From assembly GCA_013205365.1 (NCBI GenBank), contig JABMNC010000101.1, forward strand, positions 1 through 12,744: a stretch of 12,744 bases of DNA, given 5' to 3'. Positions within the stretch are counted from its first letter, which is position 1; every line of letters begins with the position of its first letter. This DNA is from Cryomorphaceae bacterium. GTDB taxonomy: Bacteria; Bacteroidota; Bacteroidia; Flavobacteriales; Schleiferiaceae. Positions 1 through 6,205 of the stretch are shown here, one piece after another. A program made the position numbers and the translations under genes. The notes beneath the pieces are model-generated. The model did no database searches. It saw only the letters and a list, made by a program, of their open reading frames with translations, and was not told the DNA's origin.

Positions 1-1599
1 AGCCTTAGAGGCATACAGTTTCTTCAAAACCGCCTGGAGCTGCGCAAAGACGAAGACTGGTTTTTGCGGGCCTATACCACCCATGAAGACGCGGGCCAAA
101 CCTACGACGCTTACTTCACGGCCCTTCGCATGCAGGATTCGGTGCTCAACGACGGATTTTGGGCCAACCAGTACCGATCCTTTTGGTCTTTTTTGCAAAA
201 GCCTGTGGTGCGGGGCCTGCCCGGATACCCAAGCGAGTCCCTGCCGAGTGCCGATTTTAACGCCGCCATGGCGGCCTTGTGGGCGGCAAATCCGGGGATT
301 TTTGACTCACTTCACCGCAGCAACCGCAACATAATGGACCTGGCCTACGACGCCGACAGCATGCTCATTCCGGGTTCTGCAGCCTTTGAGGCCCTCAAGC
401 AGTCCATCATTTCCAGGCCCTTCACCGAGGGGGGCTCGCAGTTTTGGGATCGTTCCTCCCTGGCGCACCTGCACGGCCAGCGTTCCTTTGATTTTGCGGG
501 CGGACGCCTTACCGGGGGAGCCAGCCTCAGGCAGTACCGGCCCAATTCGCGCGGAACGCTTTTTAGCGACACCAACGGCCGCGTGCTTAGGGTGGCCGAG
601 GTGGGTTTGTATGGGGGCTTCAGTCGGGAGTTTGGCGACAAGCTGACGGTCAATGCCACGGCCCGCGCAGACAAGAACCAAAATTTCAACTGGCTTTTTT
701 CGCCCGCAGCTTCGCTCGTTTACCGGCCCAACGAGCGCACGGTGTGGCGCCTAGGCTTCTCTTCGGCGGTGCGCAACCCGACCCTCCAAGACCAGTACCT
801 CTACTACAACGTTGGCCGCGCACTGCTTCTGGGCAACCTCAACGGTTATGATTCTTTGGTAACGATAGACGACGTGAGCAACTTCCTCAAGGCAGGGCCC
901 CAGGACCGGGCAAACTGGGTTTGGCAGTACTACTCGCGCGACGCCGTCCGCCCCGAGCAGGTGCGCAATATTGAGCTGGGCTACCGGAGCACCTGGTGGG
1001 AGCGCCTCTACATGGACGCCACCTACTACTACAGCTGGTATTCTGACTTTATTGGCTACCACCTCGGACTCCGCATCGAGGACGATCCAGGAGGCAGCGC
1101 AGCCGACCGGCTCCGCGGGGTGCAGGCCTACCGAATAGCGTCCAATGCCACGCAGCAGGTTACTACTCAAGGATTCAGCATTGGCTCAAACTATTATTTC
1201 TCGCGCTACACCCTCGCGGCCAACTACACTTGGAACGTTCTGAATTCGGGCGAAGACGACCCGATTATTCCGGCCTATAATACCCCAGAGCACAAGTACA
1301 ACGTTTCGTTTGCGGGCCGAGACCTCAACTGGAGGTTGGGCAAGGGCAGAAGCGGATTCATGGCTTCGTACAAGTGGGTGGAGGGCTTTTTGTTTGAAGG
1401 TTCGCCGCAGTTCACCGGGCGCATCCCGAGCTACAGTTTGGTTGATGCTCAGGTCTCTTGGGCTTCTCCCGACCAGCATTGGTTGGTGAAGCTGGGCTCC
1501 AGTAACCTGCTCAACAGGCCGGTGGTTCAGGTTTATGGCGGACCTGCCGTGGGCAGGCTGTCTTACCTGTCGCTGGTATGGGACATGCCCAATACCTAA
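1..1599 (+). CDS. TonB-dependent receptor, C-terminal part (5' end outside window)
   Basis: The reading frame is open from base 1, so this is the last 532 residues of a longer protein; the TTG at 64 is internal and not a credible start. The fragment is a run of amphipathic aromatic strands typical of an outer-membrane beta-barrel. Recognisable receptor landmarks are an NRLELR segment at residues 11-16 followed by RAYTTHEDAG, a SAVRNPTLQDQY segment (about nt 760-800), and RPEQVRNIELGYRS (about nt 949-990), the usual late-barrel signature of flavobacterial receptors. It ends in YLSLVWDMPNT, consistent with a terminal barrel strand. Family knowledge: such receptors import a ligand using TonB energy. 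The plug and any N-terminal carboxypeptidase-like domain would lie upstream of the window. No SusD-like gene follows, so it is not an obvious SusC/SusD pair. Substrate unknown. The next gene begins 40 bases downstream and may be co-transcribed. Confidence 0.88.
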   Translation, partial: SLRGIQFLQNRLELRKDEDWFLRAYTTHEDAGQTYDAYFTALRMQDSVLNDGFWANQYRSFWSFLQKPVVRGLPGYPSESLPSADFNAAMAALWAANPGIFDSLHRSNRNIMDLAYDADSMLIPGSAAFEALKQSIISRPFTEGGSQFWDRSSLAHLHGQRSFDFAGGRLTGGASLRQYRPNSRGTLFSDTNGRVLRVAEVGLYGGFSREFGDKLTVNATARADKNQNFNWLFSPAASLVYRPNERTVWRLGFSSAVRNPTLQDQYLYYNVGRALLLGNLNGYDSLVTIDDVSNFLKAGPQDRANWVWQYYSRDAVRPEQVRNIELGYRSTWWERLYMDATYYYSWYSDFIGYHLGLRIEDDPGGSAADRLRGVQAYRIASNATQQVTTQGFSIGSNYYFSRYTLAANYTWNVLNSGEDDPIIPAYNTPEHKYNVSFAGRDLNWRLGKGRSGFMASYKWVEGFLFEGSPQFTGRIPSYSLVDAQVSWASPDQHWLVKLGSSNLLNRPVVQVYGGPAVGRLSYLSLVWDMPNT

Positions 1600-1609
1600 A
1601 AAATTGTTG

Positions 1610-1617
1610 TACTTTCC
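1610..1617 (+). promoter_or_regulatory. Possible Bacteroidota -7 box for the hydrolase gene
   Basis: TACTTTCC lies 22 bases before the ATG at 1640, in the short gap after the receptor stop. It partly matches TAnnTTTG and resembles the boxes at 6195 (plus) and 4663 (minus), sharing GTAC(C/T)TT. I see no TTG at the expected -33 position, so the gene may instead be read through from the receptor. Confidence 0.3.
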
Positions 1618-1639
1618 AAGCCTAATAAATAAACAATTT

Positions 1640-3250
1640 ATGATTAAAACCTACTCAAAAGGTCTGTTTGCCACGATGGCAATGGCTTTTATGGCTTTCA
1701 CGGCGTCAGCGCAGCAGCGTTACCTCGACGAAGTCTTTACCAATTCTCAAATTACCGTGGTGACTAACGTTCCCTACGGATACAATTTCAGCCAGTATGT
1801 GCCGGCAACAATGGGCGGTCCAATGGTGATTCCCATGTATTCTGACGTGTACATGCCCGATACTGCGATTGACCAAACGGCCTCACGCCCGGTTGTCATC
1901 ATTTTTCACACAGGGTCCTTTTTGCCTAAGGGCTTAGCTTCACCCCTAGGAGACCGCAAGGACTCTGCCGTGGTGGATCTTGCCAAGCGTTTTGCTCGCC
2001 GCGGGTACGTCGCAGTATCGGCAAGCTACCGTTTGGGCTGGTTGGCCAACTCGACCAACCTTGACCTTCGCCGCGGAACCAATCTATTGGCGGTGTTTAG
2101 TGCGGTACAGGATGCCAAAGTATGCGTTCGCGCTGTGCGTGCCTCAAAGCTTGTTCAAGGCGATCCCTACCGAATTGACCCTAGCGCGATTTCGCTGGTA
2201 GGAGCGGGTTCAGGGGGATACATTACCCTTGCCTACGCAACGCTAAGCAGCTACCCAGAGGTGGCTGCCCCTAATAAGTTCAAGTACCAGGATCCAGGTA
2301 CCGGAATTTTTGGTACTGCGGTTACTGCAGGAACCCCCTACATTGACACTGCCCGTGTTGGAGACTGGAACGGATACGGCGGCAAGGCCGTGATTATTGG
2401 AGCGCATCCGGTAACGGGTCTTCCTTTGGTGGACCAAACCCAGCCTGGACGCAATATCGAGCTGTACAAAGGGGTGCCCCACAACGTCAATATGGTTGTC
2501 AATCTTGGTGGAGCCCTTGGGGATTCCGCTTGGATGGAGCAAGGCGACGCTCCGGTGGTAAGCTTCCACAGCCGCTACGACTTTTATGCCCCCTACTACC
2601 GTGGGATGGTGAACGTCCCCGTTGCCGGCGCATTCTTCCCGGTAGTTGAGGTTGCAGGCAGCCACACCGCTGTGAAGATGGCCAATACTTTTGGCAACAA
2701 CACGGTGCTTGCTGGTTCCACAATGAACGATGCCTACTCGGTAATTGCGCGCACGAATGCCTACAACATTGGCAACCAAGAGAACTTGTTCACTTTTAAC
2801 ATGGTTCCCCCCGTTGCGACCCTACCCTTCCGCGTCAACTCCAATCCTTGGGATTGGTGGGATCCAACCGACCCCTTGTCGGCCAACGAGACCAACCCTA
2901 ACGTAAAGGCGCAGTCTTTGCTTTACATCGACACCGTCATGGCGTTCACGCTACCCAGGATGGCCAAGGCTTTGAATGCAGTAGGATACACAATTTCGGT
3001 TCCCGAAGCCGAGGGTCTTAAGTTCCAGGTTCTTCCCAACCCAACTACAGCCAACGCCCAGCTCTTGGTCTACGGCGCCCAAATCCAAGCGGTAGAGGTG
3101 CACGACGTGCTAGGCCGTGCCGTTTTTGCCAGCGAGGGCCTCAACGCAAGCGAGCTTGAGCTTCCGAGCGCAGCATGGGCTCCAGGAGCCTACTTCGTGC
3201 GGATTCAAACCGACCGAGGAATGCGCACTGCGAAGTTGATTCGCAACTAA
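1640..3250 (+). CDS. T9SS-exported alpha/beta-hydrolase-fold protein (esterase-like)
   Basis: 536 residues from the ATG at 1640, chosen because it gives a clean signal peptide (residues 1-24, ending ASA before QQRYLDE); the frame extends upstream into the receptor gene without a better start. Residues about 65-350 look like an alpha/beta hydrolase of the carboxylesterase type: VVIIFHTGSF (85-94) in the oxyanion-loop position, RRGYVAVSASYRLGW (120-134), a nucleophile-elbow candidate GAGSGGY (188-194), Asp314 in SRYDFYAPY and His342 in AGSHT as acid and base candidates. The elbow does not fit GxSxG: Ser191 has Ala at -2, so it reads AxSxG, or the serine is shifted and the fold may be inactive. 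Residues about 460-536 (from FQVLPNPTT to TAKLIRN, with VEVHDVLGR and GAYFVRI) are a T9SS type A sorting domain, so the mature protein is probably released or surface-bound. It follows a TonB receptor and is closed by a strong terminator. Substrate unknown. Confidence 0.82.
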   Translation: MIKTYSKGLFATMAMAFMAFTASAQQRYLDEVFTNSQITVVTNVPYGYNFSQYVPATMGGPMVIPMYSDVYMPDTAIDQTASRPVVIIFHTGSFLPKGLASPLGDRKDSAVVDLAKRFARRGYVAVSASYRLGWLANSTNLDLRRGTNLLAVFSAVQDAKVCVRAVRASKLVQGDPYRIDPSAISLVGAGSGGYITLAYATLSSYPEVAAPNKFKYQDPGTGIFGTAVTAGTPYIDTARVGDWNGYGGKAVIIGAHPVTGLPLVDQTQPGRNIELYKGVPHNVNMVVNLGGALGDSAWMEQGDAPVVSFHSRYDFYAPYYRGMVNVPVAGAFFPVVEVAGSHTAVKMANTFGNNTVLAGSTMNDAYSVIARTNAYNIGNQENLFTFNMVPPVATLPFRVNSNPWDWWDPTDPLSANETNPNVKAQSLLYIDTVMAFTLPRMAKALNAVGYTISVPEAEGLKFQVLPNPTTANAQLLVYGAQIQAVEVHDVLGRAVFASEGLNASELELPSAAWAPGAYFVRIQTDRGMRTAKLIRN

Positions 3251-3272
3251 AAAGTACGCTGGTGCAAACCAC

Positions 3273-3301
3273 AAGCCCGCCGGCAACGGCGGGCTTTTTT
3301 A
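3273..3301 (+). terminator. Strong intrinsic terminator after the hydrolase gene
   Basis: A 10-bp perfect GC-rich stem (3273-3282 paired with 3287-3296) closes a GCAA tetraloop and runs into a T tract. It sits 22 bases after the hydrolase stop and just before the stop of the convergent minus-strand gene. Read from the minus strand the stem lacks a T tract, so it mainly serves the plus-strand unit. Confidence 0.92.
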
Positions 3302-3302
3302 T

Positions 3303-4652
3303 TTAGTAGCGGGCGGACCGTCCTTCAAGCGCAGCTTGGTAGTCGGGCGCCTCCAAGAGGGCGGCAGGGGGGAAGTCCCAGGTGCGCCAAACGTGCAGGT
3401 ATGCCTCACGCGTCATGCTGTCGTGGTGGATGTATCTGGCACAGTACAGCTGGGTTTGGGCGAGGTTGAGCAGCACGAGAACCACTACGCCAGCCAAACT
3501 CAGCCTGCGCAACCAGGGCTTCGAATGCTCCAGAATCCGCTGAAAAAATACGGCAAGGGGTAGAGCCAGAAGGGCATAAGCGTCAATCATCGGCCGAGAA
3601 CCCAAACTCCCGCCGTACCACCAGGCCCACCAGCAAAATACCACGTAGGCATGTGCCATGAGATAAAGTCCGATTATAAGGGCCCACGACGGCTTTTTGC
3701 GAGCAAGCCCCCAGAAACCAAGGATCATGAATGCCGCAATGGGGCTGTAGATGAGCCAGCCTTTGCGCCAGCTAAACAGACCCTGGACCCAGGCGGGCTG
3801 CGTCCAAAAGAAACCCTCCTCGCCGTAGGTCCAAACCAAGAAGTGGCCGGTGCTGAGCTTCCAGTACAGCAGCTGGGGGATGCTGACCGACAGAGCCAGC
3901 GCGACAGCCCAGAGAAGGCGTTTTGTGTTCAAAAGTCCCTTCGGGAGGCGGCCGTCAAGGGTGAAGAGTCCCGCAACGGTCAGGGGAATGAGTAGGTTGG
4001 CTGGGCGTATGAGCACAAGGAGTCCGGCCAAAAGTCCGAGAAGTAGCAGCCGCCAGGGCTGTTCGCGCCTGCGCCACAAATCGCCATGGTAGAGCATCAT
4101 GGCAGATAGCATAAAGGTTGCCCCGTGGCTCATGGCGCCGCGATAGGTGCTGTAGTAAAAGAGGTTACTGCCTAAAAAAACCGCAATAAGGGTCCATGAA
4201 ATTGCGGCATCGGGCACGTAATGGCGCAGCGTCCGCCTTAAAAATACCAAGCCAAGCAGGGCATAAACCACTCCAGAGAGGCCAATGGCAATTCGGTAGG
4301 GCATTGAAAAACCGTGCGCTTCGGCGGGGTTGGTAAGAAGGGTATAGGCATGCGCCCCCGCAAAAAATGGCGCGTAGAGGTAGGCCATGCCCATGGTGAA
4401 TTTCAGGTGCCTTCCGCCGGATTCGGGGTGCTCGTGCACCCCGACAAGCTCGATCATGGGGTACTTCCAGGGCTTGGCAAGGTGCAGGTCTTGCTCGATA
4501 AAGACCATTGGGAGGTAGGCATAGTAGCCTGCAACGTCATAAGAAATGACCTGATTTCGGGGGTGTCCACGGGCCACAAAGGGCTGCTGCCAAGCAAAGT
4601 AGCCCAGTGCAATCCCGCAAAGGAGCCCAAGTAGAAGTTTGGAATGGATCAT
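3303..4652 (-). CDS. Polytopic inner-membrane protein, putative GT-C-type glycosyltransferase
   Basis: 449 residues from the ATG at 4652. An upstream in-frame extension to 4709 exists but crosses a terminator hairpin and a -7 box, so the later start is preferred. About ten or more hydrophobic segments are visible, for example residues 4-21, 121-138, 150-167, 200-232, 246-262, 301-316, 323-345, 359-371 and 384-399. The first periplasmic loop holds YDVAGYYAYLP (38-48), matching the position where GT-C enzymes keep an acidic catalytic residue after TM1; Asp39 is the candidate. Other notable blocks are RGAMSHGATFMLSA (171-184), LIRPANLLIPL (214-224) and the aromatic WWAWWYGGSLGSRP (341-354). GT-C enzymes move sugars from polyprenyl-phosphate donors on the periplasmic side; that role is inferred from topology and the loop motif only. 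It stands alone between two terminators, with no neighbouring glycan genes. Alternative: an uncharacterised membrane protein family. Confidence 0.72.
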   Translation of the reverse strand: MIHSKLLLGLLCGIALGYFAWQQPFVARGHPRNQVISYDVAGYYAYLPMVFIEQDLHLAKPWKYPMIELVGVHEHPESGGRHLKFTMGMAYLYAPFFAGAHAYTLLTNPAEAHGFSMPYRIAIGLSGVVYALLGLVFLRRTLRHYVPDAAISWTLIAVFLGSNLFYYSTYRGAMSHGATFMLSAMMLYHGDLWRRREQPWRLLLLGLLAGLLVLIRPANLLIPLTVAGLFTLDGRLPKGLLNTKRLLWAVALALSVSIPQLLYWKLSTGHFLVWTYGEEGFFWTQPAWVQGLFSWRKGWLIYSPIAAFMILGFWGLARKKPSWALIIGLYLMAHAYVVFCWWAWWYGGSLGSRPMIDAYALLALPLAVFFQRILEHSKPWLRRLSLAGVVVLVLLNLAQTQLYCARYIHHDSMTREAYLHVWRTWDFPPAALLEAPDYQAALEGRSARY

Positions 4653-4663
4653 GGCTAAAAGTA
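4653..4663 (-). promoter_or_regulatory. -7 box 3 nt before the ATG (predicted leaderless start), membrane-protein gene
   Basis: On the minus strand TACTTTTA (4663 to 4656) is followed by GCC and then the ATG at 4652. Seven of eight positions fit TAnnTTTG when the free positions are counted. If it works as a -7 element, transcription begins at or next to the ATG. The same 3-nt spacing recurs at 6140 and 6206. No TTG is seen near -33; that position falls in the terminator hairpin. Confidence 0.5.
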
Positions 4664-4665
4664 CC

Positions 4666-4689
4666 AAAAAAGCTCGCATTGCTGCGGGC
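4666..4689 (-). terminator. Intrinsic terminator of the phosphatase operon
   Basis: On the minus strand a stem of 7 positions (4689-4683 with 4678-4672, one C/A mismatch) closes a GCAA loop and is followed at once by six T (4671-4666). It lies about 150 bases after the stop of the acidic-protein gene and would end transcripts of the 4837-6140 operon. Its T tract ends 2 bases before the -7 box of the next gene. Confidence 0.65.
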
Positions 4690-4836
4690 TTATAGGGGAA
4701 CCTTAACACCTAACATTAACACCGTGCAGAAAGCAAAGCGAGAAGCGGCTCCAAACTTCTGGGGCCAAAGCACGCGCTGCAATCTTGGGTGGAAGTAAAG
4801 AGCAGGTTAACCTTACCACTAAAAAGGCAAGGAATA
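4690..4836. other. Intergenic region with short repeats
   Basis: The 3' region of the phosphatase operon. It holds two direct copies of TTAACACC (4703-4710 and 4716-4723, 13 bases apart) and a 10-bp palindrome AGGTTAACCT (4804-4813). No convincing gene, RNA or second terminator is visible here. Confidence 0.4.
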
Positions 4837-5139
4837 CTACTCTTCTTCGTCTTCGCTGGTCTCGTCGAAGTCTAGTTCAAAGCCGATTTCTTCGAGAAAG
4901 TCTTCGTCGATGAGCACACCGAATTTGTTGTCTTCTTCCATTTCAACGGTACGCGCGCGGCCCTCGTCAAAGGCCTCGTTGATGATGCCGCTGAAAACCA
5001 TTTTCATAACCTCTTCGGCCGCTTGAACTTCGGCTGGAATATCAGATTCCGCATCGAGGGACGACAAAACTTGGTCCAACGTGGTGTCGTAGGCATCGCA
5101 AAGGGTGTCTAAAATCTGCTGGGCAGTGGGTTGGCTCAT
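4837..5139 (-). CDS. Very acidic small protein, translationally coupled to the phosphatase
   Basis: 100 residues from the ATG at 5139, which overlaps the phosphatase stop as ATGA; an in-frame extension upstream lies inside the phosphatase gene and is less likely. I do not recognise the family. By hand count it has 31 Asp/Glu against 4 Lys/Arg, and ends in DFDETSEDEEE. There is no signal peptide or membrane segment, so it should be cytoplasmic. Residues 6-28 and 36-60 look helical and amphipathic (AQQILDTLCDAYDTTLDQVL; AAEEVMKMVFSGIINEAF), separated by DIPAEV; the second half becomes acidic, with EEIGFELDFDE. One cysteine (Cys14). It could bind a basic partner or a metal, or mimic nucleic acid, but nothing here decides that. 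Coupling to the phosphatase suggests co-expression rather than a shared compartment. Confidence 0.8.
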   Translation of the reverse strand: MSQPTAQQILDTLCDAYDTTLDQVLSSLDAESDIPAEVQAAEEVMKMVFSGIINEAFDEGRARTVEMEEDNKFGVLIDEDFLEEIGFELDFDETSEDEEE

Positions 5140-6140
5140 GGCTTGTCTGGGTTTATAGTAAATTGATGAACAGGCTGTCCACCGGACCACAAGGTAGCCA
5201 CGGCAGCATCTCGGTGAACGTCCAAAGTCATAAATCCGTTGGCCGACAAAGAGAACAGTGTTTTGGCGCGATCACCCTCGTAAGCACCCGCCTGGATTTC
5301 GCCCGTTTTGCGAATTTCGCTGCCCGCGCCCGTTACGACATGGTCTAAACTGTGGCCCATTCCGAGGTCTGCTTTAATGTGCTGCAGGTCGTGCTCGTGG
5401 CCGCATAAGTAGGTCTTAACCCGATACTGGGCAAAGAGCGGACCCCAATGGTCCAGGTGGCTTTGCGTTTTGGCTCCCATGCGCTTGCCGCCCGAATACA
5501 AGGGGTGGTGGCCCACAACAATTCGGTAGTCCGCCTTAAGGGTATCCATTACCGCGCGGAACCATTTTTTTTGCGCTGCGGAATCTTCGCGCCATACCCG
5601 GCGGTACTGCTCTTCTTTGTAGTATTTGTCTTCGGTTGGCGAGGTATTGATAAAGACTATGGCCATGGTAATTCCGTCTTCATTCCAGGTCTTCACGTAG
5701 TTTTTAGCCGGCATCTTCCACCGGTCGGAATTGGGAGAGCGGTAGTCCATTTGCGCCTCGATGCTGCCCCGGTAGTCGTGGTTGCCCAGAACAACATACC
5801 ACGGAGCAAAAAGGGCAGAGTCCGCATAGACCTCTTCAAAAGAGCCGGCCCAGTGCGCGTCGGTGGTGCTTGTGACCCCGTTGTCGTAGAAGTTGTCTCC
5901 CGTACTCACAATAAAATCGAGCGGATTCGCTTGGGCGAAGTCGGTCATGAACTGCGCCGTGATTTTTTGAGGCTCAATGCCCATTCGCCCCCAGTCGCCC
6001 ACGATCAAGGCTCTAAAAACGGGAGCGTCTTCGCGCGCCGGATAGCTTAGGGATTCCGACCCGGCACTCTTGGGCTCAGGGCTTTGGCATCCGGCCAAGG
6101 CGGCAAAAAGGGCCGCGGCAATAAGGTTTTTGAACTTCAT
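5136..6140 (-). CDS. Purple-acid/TRAP-like metallophosphatase lipoprotein
   Basis: 334 residues from the ATG at 6140, chosen because it gives a lipoprotein signal (MKFKNLIAAALF then lipobox LAGC, Cys18) and sits 3 nt after a -7 box. The calcineurin-like metallophosphoesterase motifs appear in order: GDWG (Asp49), GDNFYDNGV (Asp82, Tyr85), VLGNHDYRG (Asn120, His121), VVGHHPLYSGG (His211) and YLCGHEHDLQHI (His248, His250), followed by VVTGAGSEIR (269-278). GDWG, GDNFY and GHEHD together point to the tartrate-resistant acid phosphatase branch, where Asp, Asp, Tyr, Asn and three His bind a dinuclear metal centre and the Tyr gives the purple colour; all seven ligands are present. Expected role: phosphomonoester hydrolysis outside the inner membrane, anchored by lipid, possibly for phosphate scavenging. 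First gene of a two-gene operon, divergent from the propeller gene. Confidence 0.9.
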   Translation of the reverse strand: MKFKNLIAAALFAALAGCQSPEPKSAGSESLSYPAREDAPVFRALIVGDWGRMGIEPQKITAQFMTDFAQANPLDFIVSTGDNFYDNGVTSTTDAHWAGSFEEVYADSALFAPWYVVLGNHDYRGSIEAQMDYRSPNSDRWKMPAKNYVKTWNEDGITMAIVFINTSPTEDKYYKEEQYRRVWREDSAAQKKWFRAVMDTLKADYRIVVGHHPLYSGGKRMGAKTQSHLDHWGPLFAQYRVKTYLCGHEHDLQHIKADLGMGHSLDHVVTGAGSEIRKTGEIQAGAYEGDRAKTLFSLSANGFMTLDVHRDAAVATLWSGGQPVHQFTINPDKP

Positions 6141-6151
6141 AGTGAAAGGTA
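6141..6151 (-). promoter_or_regulatory. -7 box 3 nt before the ATG (predicted leaderless start), phosphatase operon
   Basis: On the minus strand TACCTTTC (6151 to 6144) is followed by ACT and the ATG at 6140. It differs from TAnnTTTG only at the last base. The 3-nt spacing equals that at 4652 and 6206. This supports the ATG at 6140 over the upstream in-frame start at 6173. No clear -33 TTG is seen. Confidence 0.55.
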
Positions 6152-6168
6152 GTAAGCATAGCATTGGA

Positions 6169-6181
6169 TTCACATTATGAA
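6169..6181. promoter_or_regulatory. Imperfect palindrome between divergent promoters
   Basis: TTCACATTATGAA has four paired bases at each end, TTCA and TGAA, plus one inner pair, and is centred at 6175. That is close to the midpoint (6173) between the two divergent ATGs, where the -33 regions of both predicted promoters would meet. It could be a shared operator, but such a short AT-rich palindrome can arise by chance. Confidence 0.2.
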
Positions 6182-6194
6182 ATGGTCAAATTTG

Positions 6195-6205
6195 TACCTT
6201 GGGCT
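6195..6205 (+). promoter_or_regulatory. -7 box 3 nt before the ATG (predicted leaderless start), propeller gene
   Basis: TACCTTGG (6195-6202) is followed by GCT and the ATG at 6206. It matches TAnnTTTG except for one base and has the same distance to the start codon as the boxes at 6141 and 4653. This favours the start at 6206 over an in-frame ATG at 6182. Confidence 0.5.

Noticed and set aside
64..66. TTG as the start of the first receptor
   Set aside because: The frame is open to base 1 and the upstream residues match receptor sequence, so the gene is truncated by the window edge.
2243..2779. 178-codon open frame on the minus strand
   Set aside because: Antisense to the hydrolase gene, with low-complexity Val/His-rich translation and no promoter or domain.
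4607..4798. 63-codon plus-strand frame reaching into the 4653-4836 gap
   Set aside because: It starts inside the membrane-protein gene, crosses the terminator and promoter, and has no signal or recognisable pattern.
4804..4830. Possible terminator directly after the acidic-protein gene
   Set aside because: The palindrome AGGTTAACCT and the nearby CCTTACC/GGCAAGG pairing are weak and have no T tract in the right place; the hairpin at 4666-4689 is better.
5448..6050. 200-codon open frame on the plus strand
   Set aside because: It lies wholly antisense to the phosphatase gene, whose motifs are complete. The translation has no recognisable domain or signal, and long antisense frames are common in GC-rich genes.
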